Assembly: GCF_014695915.1 (NCBI RefSeq)
Contig: NZ_JACJPF010000101.1
Coordinates: forward strand, 1-64,000
Direction: 5' to 3'
Length of the DNA: 64,000 nucleotides
From: Trichocoleus sp. FACHB-40
GTDB taxonomy: Bacteria; Cyanobacteriota; Cyanobacteriia; Cyanobacteriales; FACHB-T130
Shown here: piece by piece, positions 16,829 through 25,832 of the stretch
Numbering within the stretch: position 1 is the first letter of the stretch
Layout: the number at the start of each line of letters is the position of its first letter
Notes under the pieces: generated by a model
What the model was told of the DNA's origin: nothing
Database searches by the model: none
The model's input: only the letters and a program-made list of their open reading frames with translations
Program-made: the position numbers and the translations under genes

Positions 16829-19441
16829 ATGGCATTTAAGAAAATACGTCACTCCAGCATATCCGCCGAGACCCCTGAAGCACTTTTCCGAGATTTGAGA
16901 AATCGAGAAGTAGAAGGGCTACTTTCCCACCAAGCTGACATACTTAGAGAATATTGCAAGCAGCAAGTTCTCGATGCCTCAGACGTTGCCCTACAGCTTC
17001 CAACTGGTAGTGGCAAAACTCTTGTGGCGCTTCTGATTGGAGAATGGCGTCGTCGCCGCTTTAACGAGAGAGTAGTATATTTATGCCCTACTCGTCAGCT
17101 TGTCAATCAAGTAGTTGAGCAATCACTAAGCAAATATGGAATCAAGGCAAATGCCTTTGTTGGTAAACAATCTGAGTACTCTCCTGCTATCAAGGCTGAG
17201 TATACAAATGCAGAAACACTTGCCGTTACAACATATAGCGGTTTATTTAACACAAATCCATTTTTAAATAACGCAGACCTAATAATTCTTGATGATGCCC
17301 ATGCTGCTGAAAACTATATAGCAAAATATTGGTCTCTTTTGATAGAACGAGATAAGCAAGAGCATAGCGCTCTTTTTCAAGCTCTAGTTTCGGCTATACA
17401 TGGAATTGTATCGGATGAACACTATCGTCGATTATCTGGCCAATGTGATGATATTGGAGATACCCAATGGGTTGAAAAGATTCCAACCCCTCATCTATAC
17501 GATAGGCTTGGAGAAATTACTGCAATACTTGATGTGCATATTAAGGATCAAACTGGCTTACAGTATTCTTGGTCAGTTTTGAAAAATCATTTATTTTCAT
17601 GTCATATATACAGTAGCTTTAGCTCTATATTGATACGTCCTATTTTGCCACCTACTCGTAGTCATAAGCCATTTTCTAATGCTAAACAACGCCTTTATAT
17701 GTCCGCAACATTAGGAGAAGGGGGAGAGCTTGAACGGGTTTCAGGTGTAGAAAAAATAGTCCGTCTGTCAGTTCCAGAGGGATGGGATAAGCAGGCTATT
17801 GGTCGTCGATTGTTCTTGTTCCCAGAAAGATGCCTGGATGAAAAACCTGCGCTCAACCTTGCCATCGAGATGATGAGAAAAACACCAAGGTCTCTTGTGC
17901 TAGTTCCAAATGAACATACCGCTACTGAATTCAAAGATAAAATACCTAAAGAAACTGGTTACGAAATATTTGACGCGGTTCAGATTGAACAATCGAAGCA
18001 GCCTTTTGTATTAGCAGCAAAAGCTGTTGCAGTAGTTGCAAACCGTTATGATGGTATTGATTTGGCTGGCGATGAATGCCGCCTTCTAATTGTGAAGGGA
18101 TTGCAACGGGCAACGAATCTTCAAGAAAAATTTCTTGTAACCCGAATGCCTGCCTCCATTCTCTTCAATGACCGAATTTTAACTCGAATTGTCCAAGCAG
18201 TCGGACGTTGTACGAGAGCGGCTAACGACTATGCCGCAGTAATAGTCCTTGGAGACGAATTGAATAAATTCTTACTTGATAAGGACAAAAGACCATTTTT
18301 GCATCCAGAAGTTCAAGCTGAAGTTGAGTTTGGAAATGAACAATCTAAAGATGTTGAAGCAAAAAACTTTCTTGAGAATCTGCGTATCTTTCTAGAACAT
18401 AAGGAAGAATGGAATGAGGCAGAAGAAGAAATAATCTCTCTTAGAGACACACTTCAACAATCTCAACTCCCAGGCATAGACAAATTAAAAAGTGCTGTTC
18501 TTCACGAATTGAGATATCAATATGCACTTTGGAATGGTGATTATGAGAAAGCAGTTGAAGAGTGTCGTTCTGTCTTAAATTCGCTTAGTGGAGATGAGGT
18601 TAAAGGCTATAGAGCCTTTTGGTACTATTTAGCTGGAAGTGCAGCTTGGATCGCTACAAAAAATGGAATTACTTCTATGGAGAGCGTTGCACGTGATTTC
18701 TTCCAGCGAGCTGCTAAGACAACTGAAATCCGATGGCTCTATGAACTCTCTCGTATAAATATTGGAGTTACTCAAGAGAATCATACTGATGCTTCGAGAC
18801 TAACTGCTGTAATTGAAAGATTAGAAGCACAACTGTCAGAACTCGGTACTGCCAATAATACTAAATTTGAAGCTGAGGTTAAAACAATTCTTGAGAATTT
18901 GGATAGAATTAAAGACTCTCAGGAAGATTCTAAAGCTTTTGAAGACGGCCATGAAAGATTAGGTCGTCTGTTGGGGTATCAAGCAGCGAATTCTGAATCA
19001 AACGCGGCTCCCGATCCCTACTGGATGGCTGATGATGGCTTTTGTATTGTATTTGAAGACCATTCAGTTAATAGCCAAAAATCACCACTAGGAGCAACCA
19101 AAGTTAGACAAGTAGCTTCACATCCTAACTGGATTAAAGCTAATGTTCAGCTTCGTAGTGATGCAGAAATTATCCCGGTAATTATCACACCTTGCGAAAG
19201 CATAGAGGATGGTGCTAAGCCTCATACTTCAGATGTTTGTTACTGGAATCAAAAAGAATTTAGAGCGTGGGCAGAAAGTGCAATCTCTGTTATCCGTGAC
19301 CTAAGACGTAGTTTTCCAGGTGAGGCTAATTTGGAATGGCGAGAGCGTGCAATACAGGCTTATCGGGATTCTGGTCTTGACCCAGCATCCCTAGCAGAAA
19401 GTTTACGTAAGCGAAGATTATCCAGTCTTCCGAACAAGTAA
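16829..19441 (+). CDS. DEAD/DEAH-box helicase with possible degenerate nuclease-like C-terminus
   Basis: An 870-residue protein (a TTG ten codons earlier is also possible). Residue numbers here count from that TTG. The helicase core has Walker A LQLPTGSGKT (Lys73), motif II LDDAH at 164-168 and motif VI RIVQAVGRCTRAANDYA near 465. A helical region rich in Glu and Lys covers about 500-700. The last 170 residues have GRLLGYQAANSESNAAPDPYW, then CIVFEDHS, then VRQVASHPNW. This spacing (D739, E753-x-H755, then a Gln and His-x-x-Trp) resembles PD-(D/E)XK nucleases, with His where Lys is expected. Stand-alone helicase/nuclease fusions often act in phage defence; that is inference here. It is AT-richer than its neighbours. 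Confidence 0.75.
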   Translation: MAFKKIRHSSISAETPEALFRDLRNREVEGLLSHQADILREYCKQQVLDASDVALQLPTGSGKTLVALLIGEWRRRRFNERVVYLCPTRQLVNQVVEQSLSKYGIKANAFVGKQSEYSPAIKAEYTNAETLAVTTYSGLFNTNPFLNNADLIILDDAHAAENYIAKYWSLLIERDKQEHSALFQALVSAIHGIVSDEHYRRLSGQCDDIGDTQWVEKIPTPHLYDRLGEITAILDVHIKDQTGLQYSWSVLKNHLFSCHIYSSFSSILIRPILPPTRSHKPFSNAKQRLYMSATLGEGGELERVSGVEKIVRLSVPEGWDKQAIGRRLFLFPERCLDEKPALNLAIEMMRKTPRSLVLVPNEHTATEFKDKIPKETGYEIFDAVQIEQSKQPFVLAAKAVAVVANRYDGIDLAGDECRLLIVKGLQRATNLQEKFLVTRMPASILFNDRILTRIVQAVGRCTRAANDYAAVIVLGDELNKFLLDKDKRPFLHPEVQAEVEFGNEQSKDVEAKNFLENLRIFLEHKEEWNEAEEEIISLRDTLQQSQLPGIDKLKSAVLHELRYQYALWNGDYEKAVEECRSVLNSLSGDEVKGYRAFWYYLAGSAAWIATKNGITSMESVARDFFQRAAKTTEIRWLYELSRINIGVTQENHTDASRLTAVIERLEAQLSELGTANNTKFEAEVKTILENLDRIKDSQEDSKAFEDGHERLGRLLGYQAANSESNAAPDPYWMADDGFCIVFEDHSVNSQKSPLGATKVRQVASHPNWIKANVQLRSDAEIIPVIITPCESIEDGAKPHTSDVCYWNQKEFRAWAESAISVIRDLRRSFPGEANLEWRERAIQAYRDSGLDPASLAESLRKRRLSSLPNK

Positions 19442-19577
19442 TTAAGGTTTTTGCCTAAAATCTAGCAGCATTGTCGTCTGAGGGATAGGCTTTCCAAGTT
19501 TAATTTACTTGATGTAGAGTGCTAGATATATCTACCACCTAGCTTCTATTCACTCTGGCTCTTGGTATTCAACATCT

Positions 19578-21134
19578 ATGTCTAAAAAAACTCACGGTGT
19601 GATTGCTGCTGGACATGAGCAAACTGCCGAAGCAGGGATTGAAATGCTTCGCTTAGGTGGGAACGCCTTTGATGCGGCGGCGGCGGCAATGTTAGCTTCT
19701 TTTGTTACTGAGGCTGCGCTTACCTCGGCAGCTGGTAGTGGGTTTCTTTTAGCCCATACTAAAGATAATCAAAATACTTTATTTGACTTTTTCTCGCAAA
19801 CGCCACGCCAGAAAAAGAATAAGGATAATCTTGATTTTTATCCGGTTAAAATTAACTTTGGCGGTGCCTTACAAGAGTTTCACATTGGTCTTGGATCAAT
19901 GGCTGTACCAGGAAATATCGCTGGAGTTTTCCACGTTCACCAGAAACTAGGTAGATTGCCTTTTAAGGTCGTTGCTGAACCAGCAATTCGCTATGCAAAT
20001 ACTGGAGTAAAAATCAATGATTATTCATATTACTGCTTGACAATTCTCAAGCCCATAATGCTTTTCTCTACAGAAATGCAACAAGTTTTTACTCCTGGCG
20101 GGGAACTTGTTCAGTCTGGAGAAACAGTATATATGAGAAACTTGGCTAATACTTTAACTTATCTAGCTGAAAATGGGATTAGAGAATTTTATGAGGGTGA
20201 AATTGCACAAAGATTAGTTAAAGATTGTCAAGATTATGGCGGTTATTTAACCTTAGAAGACCTTAAAAATTATCGGGTTATCGAGAGACAACCTTTGGTT
20301 ATCAATTACCGCGATAATACATTTTTGACTAATCCTCCTCCTAGTTCTGGCGGAATACTCATTGCTTTTGCTTTAGAACTACTTTCAAAAGTTAATTTAG
20401 CTGGCATTGATTTTGGCAGTTGTGGCCATTTAGAAATACTGGCTAATGTGATGCGTTTAACTAATGATGCGAGAAAAGATAGATACAATGCTAATACTCA
20501 TCAAGAAGATGTTGTCCAAAGTTTTTTATCTGATGAGCATATTGCTATCTACGAACCTCAATTAACCGAAATTGTCAATAAATGGGGAAGCACTACTCAT
20601 ATCAGCGTTGTTGACAGCGAAGGAAATGCGGCTAGTGTTACTACTACCCACGGTGAAGGATCTTCTTATGTAATTCCGGGAACTGGCATCATGGTTAATA
20701 ATATGCTGGGAGAAGCAGATTTAAATCCGCATGGTTTCCATGAATGGGCAGAAAATACCCGGATTTCATCCATGATGGCACCAACTATGGTACTTAAGAA
20801 TAATCAGCCAGAAATTGTTCTAGGTTCTGGTGGTTCTAATAGGATTAGAACGGCAATATTACAAGTTATTTCCAATATTATTGATTTTCAAATGGATGTT
20901 AATGCGGCGGTGAATAGTCCCCGCGTTCATTGGGAAAACAATATTTTCAATATTGAACCAGGACTCAGCCAGCCGGAAATAAAAAAACTGGCGCTTCCCT
21001 CTAGCAATGAATTAGTTTTATGGGAAAAGAAAAATATGTTTTTTGGTGGCGTTCATACAGTTATGGAAAATTCAGAAGGATTGATTGAAGGCGCAGGCGA
21101 TCGCCGTCGCAGTGGAGCGATCGCTACCTGTTAG
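19578..21134 (+). CDS. ggt: Gamma-glutamyltransferase
   Basis: An Ntn-hydrolase of the glutathione/gamma-glutamyl family, made as one chain that cuts itself. The nucleophile is the first Thr of GSTTHISVVD, at about residue 339, which would start the small subunit. The substrate loop GEGSSYVIPGTGIMVNNMLGE and the GSGG motif are present. It is 518 residues, the normal size, but I see no signal peptide at the MSKKTHGVIAAGHEQTAEAG start. It may therefore act in the cytoplasm, unlike the periplasmic E. coli enzyme. Confidence 0.92.
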   Translation: MSKKTHGVIAAGHEQTAEAGIEMLRLGGNAFDAAAAAMLASFVTEAALTSAAGSGFLLAHTKDNQNTLFDFFSQTPRQKKNKDNLDFYPVKINFGGALQEFHIGLGSMAVPGNIAGVFHVHQKLGRLPFKVVAEPAIRYANTGVKINDYSYYCLTILKPIMLFSTEMQQVFTPGGELVQSGETVYMRNLANTLTYLAENGIREFYEGEIAQRLVKDCQDYGGYLTLEDLKNYRVIERQPLVINYRDNTFLTNPPPSSGGILIAFALELLSKVNLAGIDFGSCGHLEILANVMRLTNDARKDRYNANTHQEDVVQSFLSDEHIAIYEPQLTEIVNKWGSTTHISVVDSEGNAASVTTTHGEGSSYVIPGTGIMVNNMLGEADLNPHGFHEWAENTRISSMMAPTMVLKNNQPEIVLGSGGSNRIRTAILQVISNIIDFQMDVNAAVNSPRVHWENNIFNIEPGLSQPEIKKLALPSSNELVLWEKKNMFFGGVHTVMENSEGLIEGAGDRRRSGAIATC

Positions 21135-21142
21135 AATCTTAC

Positions 21143-21442
21143 CTATCCTCTCATTTCAAACCCGCGCAATCTTTCCGGTGTCTGATATTCAACCGCCACA
21201 TCTTTAACTACAGCAGCGGCTGGCCCTTGGTGACACCAGCGAATCATTTCCTCGACAATATCCTGCGTTCCTTCAAAAACGGCTTCTACCCGCCCGTCGG
21301 GAAGATTTCGCACCCAACCGCTGACCCCCAAATACTTAGCCTGTTGTGCTGTTGAGTATCGATAACCAACTCCCTGAACGATTCCAGAAACGAAAACATG
21401 GGCGCGGATCTGTTCCGGTGGCGCTGATGGGTTCTGCATCAA
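21143..21442 (-). CDS. acyP: Acylphosphatase
   Basis: A 99-residue enzyme that hydrolyses the carboxyl-phosphate bond of acylphosphates. The signature VSGIVQGVGYRYSTAQQA holds the phosphate-binding loop and the catalytic Arg, and GWVRNLPDGRVEAVFEG holds the catalytic Asn. A short leader (MMQNPSAPPEQ) precedes the domain. It converges on ggt with 8 bp between stops. Confidence 0.93.
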   Translation of the reverse strand: MMQNPSAPPEQIRAHVFVSGIVQGVGYRYSTAQQAKYLGVSGWVRNLPDGRVEAVFEGTQDIVEEMIRWCHQGPAAAVVKDVAVEYQTPERLRGFEMRG

Positions 21443-21572
21443 TTTGTCCCTGTCTATGACAGCTTTCCAAATTAAAAGTTTTGTCTTGGTTCATTTTAAG
21501 CAGAAATGGCGTCAGCTATTGAGCTAACGCCATTCAATTCATTTCCACAGTTATTAATCCAAGCCAAAAGAT

Positions 21573-21944
21573 TTAATCGTCGTCGTCATCGTCATCGTGT
21601 TTGCGATGATGTCCATGCTTACGATCGTCATCATCGTCATCATCATCGCGATCGCGATATTCACCGCGATGTCTGGACTCGCGATCGCCATCGTCATCAT
21701 CATCATTATCGCGATCGCGATATCTGTACTTGTGATCGCCATTGTCATCATCATCATCGCGATCCCGATATTCCCTGTCATCATTACGATAGCGATCGCG
21801 TTCTCTATCTTCCCTGTCGCGATCGCCTTCCCGATATTCCCTGTCATCATTACGATAGCGATCGCGTTCTCTATCTTCCCTGTCGCGATCGCCTCCTTCT
21901 CGGTTCACACCAGGTATATTTTTAAATAGATCGCCTATTCCCAT
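21573..21944 (-). CDS. Low-complexity Asp/Arg-rich protein
   Basis: A 123-residue, extremely charged protein. After MGIGDLFKNIPGVNREGGD it is built almost only of D, R, E, Y, N and H. A 22-residue unit (GDRDREDRERDRYRNDDREY plus two residues) is repeated exactly, followed by runs of Asp and a His/Lys tail. The ATG follows TAGGAGGGAGATT, an excellent ribosome-binding site, so it is very likely translated. It should be intrinsically disordered. No homologous function is known to me. HIP1 octamers are used as coding units in it. Confidence 0.7.
   Translation of the reverse strand: MGIGDLFKNIPGVNREGGDRDREDRERDRYRNDDREYREGDRDREDRERDRYRNDDREYRDRDDDDDNGDHKYRYRDRDNDDDDDGDRESRHRGEYRDRDDDDDDDDRKHGHHRKHDDDDDDD
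21764..21895. repeat. Two 66-bp tandem copies inside the D/R-rich gene
   Basis: Copies at 21764-21829 and 21830-21895 match almost exactly. The unit is 66 bp, a multiple of three, so the reading frame of the minus-strand gene is kept. Each copy carries GCGATCGC twice. It looks like a recent duplication by slippage or recombination. Confidence 0.9.
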
Positions 21945-22336
21945 AATCTCCCTCCTAAAATCGCTTTCTTGAATTTTTCCTACTCAAACGATTTCAAATC
22001 TACTTAGTAGTTTGTCATAGCATTTTTACCGATATCTCTTCCAACAGATATAGATTCCCATCCAGAGGAATCTTTGCAACTTTGCTTAATAATATAAATA
22101 ATTAAAGTTTGTATACTAATTCTCAATTGGTGAGATACATCTTTACGATCATGGCATTGTCATTCCTCTACCAAACGTTAGAAACGCAATATATTCCACC
22201 TAACGGAGAAACGCTATACTCTCTCAATTTTATAATTGTCTATTTTCAATTCAATAATTGCTTTATGGGAATACTAATTCCCACTTTAACCTAAAAATTG
22301 TTAATTTATTTACATCCACCTTAAAGCATATTCTTG
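21945..22336. other. Spacer between the D/R-rich gene and the CPBP gene
   Basis: A 392-bp AT-rich stretch. It holds the ribosome-binding site of the D/R-rich gene (about 21948-21958) and presumably divergent promoters. I see no gene, hairpin or RNA motif worth naming. A short open frame at 22109-22294 has no ribosome-binding site and no family features. Confidence 0.4.
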
Positions 22337-22873
22337 ATGTCATTTGAACTCTTCGATCGTCTCATTGCTGCTTTCTCTAAGTTACCCAACGCCTCAGATT
22401 GGCTATATTCAGCTGCACTGGTAGTAATATATGCCTTAATTTCTTTACCCATTGGATTGAAGTTGGGATTTCTAAAAATTGAGGTACAAACCTCGTGGGA
22501 GATTGTTATCGGTGTCATAGCAAAATGTCTGCTGTTTCCTGCGATAACAGAAGAGGTATTTTTTCGCGTTTTACTCCTCCCTCATCCCACAGAAAATGCT
22601 TTAAGAGTTACTCTGTGGTTTTGGGGATGTATCAGCTTGGTAGCTTTTATTGTTTATCATCCCCTTAATGCTTTAACCTTTTATCCAGAGGGACTCAAAA
22701 CGTTTTTTGATCCGGTTTTTCTACTCTTAGCTGCACTTCTGGGAATTATCTGTACTCTTGCCTATTTCCAGAGTGGTTCTCTGTGGACTCCGGTAATAAT
22801 TCACTGGCTGGTTGTAGTTGTATGGATACTTCTATTAGGCGGGTTTAGTAGGTTGCAGTCATTAGTCAGTTAG
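22337..22873 (+). CDS. CPBP-family intramembrane protease
   Basis: A small integral membrane protein of the CPBP (CAAX protease/bacteriocin-processing) family of glutamic-type proteases. Motif 1 is EEVFFRVLLLPHP (Glu-Glu-x-x-x-Arg). A second motif with His is in VAFIVYHPLNALTF, and the third is in TPVIIHWLVVVVW. There are about four to five membrane segments in 178 residues, a little short for the family. The start is ATG 22337; a TTG lies just before it. The substrate is unknown. The family is used in protein maturation and bacteriocin immunity. Confidence 0.85.
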   Translation: MSFELFDRLIAAFSKLPNASDWLYSAALVVIYALISLPIGLKLGFLKIEVQTSWEIVIGVIAKCLLFPAITEEVFFRVLLLPHPTENALRVTLWFWGCISLVAFIVYHPLNALTFYPEGLKTFFDPVFLLLAALLGIICTLAYFQSGSLWTPVIIHWLVVVVWILLLGGFSRLQSLVS

Positions 22874-23044
22874 AAGGTTTGGTGACTAAGGGCTAATAAC
22901 TAATAATTAACAAATTTTTTGTTTTAACCCCTAGACTTCAAGCATTTTTTTCTGATATACTGATTTCGATGAGGAAGAACTAGTCCGTAATATTTTTTTG
23001 AAGCAGATTTCCATTATCTAAATATACATCAAAGAGCGCCACGG

Positions 23045-23092
23045 AAGAGTAATTTAGAATACATAAATTTAAAAAAATCATAAATTACTCTT
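23045..23092. terminator. Hairpin at the 3' end of the DUF3593 gene
   Basis: Arms AAGAGTAATTTA (23045-23056) and TAAATTACTCTT (23081-23092) are perfectly complementary, with a 24-nt AT-rich loop. It touches the stop codon of the minus-strand DUF3593 gene and could act as its terminator. Confidence 0.45.
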
Positions 23093-23387
23093 ACCTAGAT
23101 TCTTGGCGAATTTGTAGTATTGCTTGGCGGAAACCCAGGACAATCAAAATATTAGAAAGCGTCAAGAAAACTTCTGCACCACCGTGCAACCAATCGACAT
23201 TTGCTAAGGACTCTGCATAGGCAACTTTGGCGTAAATTCCAGCCGGAATGGTGACACCAACAAAAACCAATGTCATGTAGAAGCCAATTAAGGCTAATCG
23301 TGGCATTTGTCTGCTGCGGGTGAGAAACCAGAGAAAGCCTAGGTAGGGAAATAAAGAAAGTGCAAAAAGGGTTTCTTTAGAAATCAT
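23091..23387 (-). CDS. DUF3593 family membrane protein
   Basis: A 98-residue membrane protein with three hydrophobic segments. It begins MISKETLFALSLFPYLGFLWFL and contains DWLHGGAEVFLTLSNILIVLGFR. This matches what I know of DUF3593, a family of oxygenic phototrophs. It overlaps the end of the DUF2499 gene by 11 bp, so the two are translated as a pair. The pairing is the common arrangement in cyanobacteria, and a role in the photosynthetic membrane is suspected but not shown. Confidence 0.78.
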   Translation of the reverse strand: MISKETLFALSLFPYLGFLWFLTRSRQMPRLALIGFYMTLVFVGVTIPAGIYAKVAYAESLANVDWLHGGAEVFLTLSNILIVLGFRQAILQIRQESR

Positions 23388-23742
23388 TATCTTGACTTTT
23401 TAGGGGCGATGGTGAATTGTTTTGATTAACGGGTAGGGCGGAATTAGCAACTCGTGATGTGCGCCAAATCCACCAGCCAGCTGCTAAGAGGGTGAAGTTA
23501 CCAACTAGCGTCATCGCCGCTTGGAGGGTGACTATCCAATCCAGGGATTCGGGGTTGTCGAAAAAGTGCCAGGTGCAGGCACACATGGCGCTGACTAAAG
23601 CTGGTAGCATGGCAAAGGACAACGCCCACCACGCCCGGTTGCGAGTAATTTCGCCGTAAGTCCAGATTAGCCAAATGGCGGCGATCCACTCAATGACGCT
23701 GGAGACGTGAATAATCCAAGTGGGAATTGAGAGTGCGTGCAT
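23377..23742 (-). CDS. DUF2499 (Ycf49-like) membrane protein
   Basis: A membrane protein of about 121 residues. The ATG at 23742 gives MHALSIPTWIIHVSSVIEWI, the typical start of Ycf49-like proteins. Later motifs are CACTWHFFDNPESLDW and FTLLAAGWWIWR. The family is kept in cyanobacteria and plastid-bearing algae. The frame stays open 16 codons further upstream, but that part is translated heptamer repeat ([10 protein letters not shown]) and is not counted. It is followed by DUF3593 with an 11-bp overlap. Confidence 0.83.
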   Translation of the reverse strand: MHALSIPTWIIHVSSVIEWIAAIWLIWTYGEITRNRAWWALSFAMLPALVSAMCACTWHFFDNPESLDWIVTLQAAMTLVGNFTLLAAGWWIWRTSRVANSALPVNQNNSPSPLKSQDNDF

Positions 23743-23751
23743 GGAAGATGT

Positions 23752-23842
23752 GGGATTGGGGATTGGGGATTGGGGATTGGGGAAGAACAATTAATCTTAG
23801 ATTGGGGATTGGGGATTGGGGATTGGGGAAGAAAAATTAATC
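23752..23842. repeat. Double heptamer block upstream of the DUF2499 gene
   Basis: About four GGGGATT units are followed by GGGGAAGAACAATTAATC. The same pattern then comes again with GGGGAAGAAAAATTAATC. The block lies directly before the DUF2499 start on one side and csaB on the other, where both promoters must lie. Confidence 0.8.
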
Positions 23843-23915
23843 CTTGTAAAATTTTTCGCTTCTAGCTACTAGCTTTTACTATCCTACAGCTCAGGTTTGC
23901 TGGTAAAGTTTCAGC

Positions 23916-24968
23916 ATGAAAAAGATTCGAGCAGTATGTTGCGGATATTATGGGCAGGGGAATGCAGGCGATGAGGCGTTGCTGGCTTCGCTGTTGCAAA
24001 TGTTACCAGATAATGTGTTGCCTTTGGTATTGTCAGGCGACCCAAAAAAGACACGCGATCGCTACAATGTTGAAACCTTCTCGCGCAAGGCTTTCTTTCC
24101 AGTTCTAAAAGCTTTGCGCCAGTCAGATGTGTTTATCTGGGGTGGAGGTAGTTTAATCCAAGATGCTACCAGCGCCGTCAGCCCCCTATATTATGCGGGA
24201 TTGATGGGATTGGCGCAGCAACAAGGTTTGAAAACTATTGCTTGGGCGCAGGGAATTGGCCCTTTAAATCGCCAGCTGACTCGCTGGGTGGCGCGAAACG
24301 CTTTTGCTGGTTGTAGTGCTGTAAGTGTACGCGATCGCGCTTCTGCTACCCTACTGAGAAATTGGAAAATATCCTCGATTATCGCCCCCGATCCAGTTTG
24401 GGCGTTAGATTCGCTACCAGTAAAAGGACTTTGGGACTTACCCGCGCCCAGAGTCGCCGTAACATTGCGATCGCATCCCCAACTTACTCCAACTCGGCTT
24501 AATAATCTCACCCGCGCCCTGATAGACTTTCAGAAAGCAACCGAAACCTGCATTTTACTGGTGCCATTTCAACTCAATCGAGATTATGCGATCGCGCAGT
24601 CAATTGCATCGCAACTACCCGGCCCCAATCATATTTTCTCTCTAGAAGACCCCAGAGAATTAAAAGGATTATTTCAAGGCGTAGAAATGGCAATTGGGAT
24701 GAGATTCCACAGCCTAATTATGGCCGCATCCCAAGAATGTCGCTGCTTTGCCCTTAGCTATGACCCCAAAGTTAACCTGTTGATGGAAGAATTAGCAATG
24801 CCGGGGTGGGACTTAGACCGATTGCCAGATGACCCTAACACAATTAGTAAAGCTTGGCTAGAACACTACGTAAATGGCGATGCCCTCACACCCCATCAAA
24901 TACAATCTTTGGTAGATAGATCCTTGATGCACCGGGATTTGTTGGCTGAAGCTTTAGCCGTGGGATAG
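23916..24968 (+). CDS. csaB: Polysaccharide pyruvyl transferase CsaB
   Basis: A 350-residue cytoplasmic enzyme that adds pyruvate as a ketal to sugars of cell-surface polymers, which can anchor S-layer proteins. The family motifs are GYYGQGNAGDEALLASLLQ at the start, VFIWGGGSLIQDATS, TIAWAQGIGPL, SVRDRAS and, near the end, MRFHSLIMAASQ. The GT-B-like fold and length agree with cyanobacterial CsaB. It stands alone. Confidence 0.9.
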   Translation: MKKIRAVCCGYYGQGNAGDEALLASLLQMLPDNVLPLVLSGDPKKTRDRYNVETFSRKAFFPVLKALRQSDVFIWGGGSLIQDATSAVSPLYYAGLMGLAQQQGLKTIAWAQGIGPLNRQLTRWVARNAFAGCSAVSVRDRASATLLRNWKISSIIAPDPVWALDSLPVKGLWDLPAPRVAVTLRSHPQLTPTRLNNLTRALIDFQKATETCILLVPFQLNRDYAIAQSIASQLPGPNHIFSLEDPRELKGLFQGVEMAIGMRFHSLIMAASQECRCFALSYDPKVNLLMEELAMPGWDLDRLPDDPNTISKAWLEHYVNGDALTPHQIQSLVDRSLMHRDLLAEALAVG

Positions 24969-25152
24969 CAAAAACCTTGCTTATATTCCACCAGTGTTAA
25001 ATCGAGGCAGTTGCTATGAACGAAGTACACCATCACCAATGAAAAATACGCGCCCCCAGCCCCCTCCCTACAAAGAAAGGGAAGCCAGAAGCAATACGGT
25101 TTAACTAAACATTATTGCCTAGACTTCAACCTGCGGTTGTATTATTTAATAC

Positions 25153-25710
25153 TTAAATTTGCCAATCTCTAGCAAGCATCCCATAAACAACCAGATCGAC
25201 AAAATGATCGTACAGCCATTGGCTTTCGCGGAGAGTCCCTTCGTTGGTAAATCCTAGTCTTTCCGGAACTGCGCGACTCTTGAAGTTCCCTACACCACAG
25301 CGAATTTCTACGCGGTTAAGGTTCAATTCATCCAGCGCATAATGTACCATAGCGCCACAGGCTTTAGTCATCAGCCCCCGTTTTTGGAAATTTTCACCCA
25401 GCCAATAACCGATGCTTGTTGAACGGTTATCCCAATCAATCGTGTGATAGGCAATACATCCGGCTATGCGACCCTTATACCAAATTCCCACAGGAAATCC
25501 GTCATTGGCTGAGAATTTTAAGGAACTTTCGATGAAAGATTTTGTATCTTCCACAGTTTTTGTCCCATCAACCCACGGTAGCCATTCCCGAAGATAGTTG
25601 CGGCAAGAGTCGGTGAGGGCAAATAATTCCTCTGCGTGTTCAACCTCAAGTAATTTGAGTTCAGTTTCCTCGTCGATGCAAAATTTGAATATGGTATCAT
25701 TCCCCCGCAA
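25153..25710 (-). CDS. GNAT N-acetyltransferase (RimJ/RimL type)
   Basis: An acetyl-CoA-dependent transferase of about 185 residues. Motifs: LREWLPWVDGT, VGIWYKGRIAGCIAYHTIDW (strands beta3-4), STSIGYWLGENFQKRGLMTKACGAMV (the acetyl-CoA pyrophosphate loop is QKRGLM) and LNLNRVEIRCGVGNFKSRAVPERLGF. The set matches YdaF/RimJ-like proteins acting on N-termini or small amines. The start is uncertain. The first usable codon is TTG 25710; the frame is open without ATG, GTG or a further TTG for about 30 codons upstream. An ATG in the +1 frame sits nearby. Confidence 0.8.
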   Translation of the reverse strand: MRGNDTIFKFCIDEETELKLLEVEHAEELFALTDSCRNYLREWLPWVDGTKTVEDTKSFIESSLKFSANDGFPVGIWYKGRIAGCIAYHTIDWDNRSTSIGYWLGENFQKRGLMTKACGAMVHYALDELNLNRVEIRCGVGNFKSRAVPERLGFTNEGTLRESQWLYDHFVDLVVYGMLARDWQI

Positions 25711-25832
25711 GAACTCTGTTGTGAAATAATCTAATAGAATTGGCTCAACACTGATTTTAAAAAAGCCGTTATTGATAACGCTATATCAAATCCCTTCTAA
25801 ACACCCCCTGACCCTCTCTTAAAATTAGAGCA

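Noticed and set aside
21506..21925. Long plus-strand frame rich in His/Arg opposite the D/R-rich gene
   Set aside because: It is the mirror of repetitive HIP1-rich coding sequence. It has no ribosome-binding site, while the minus-strand frame has an excellent one.
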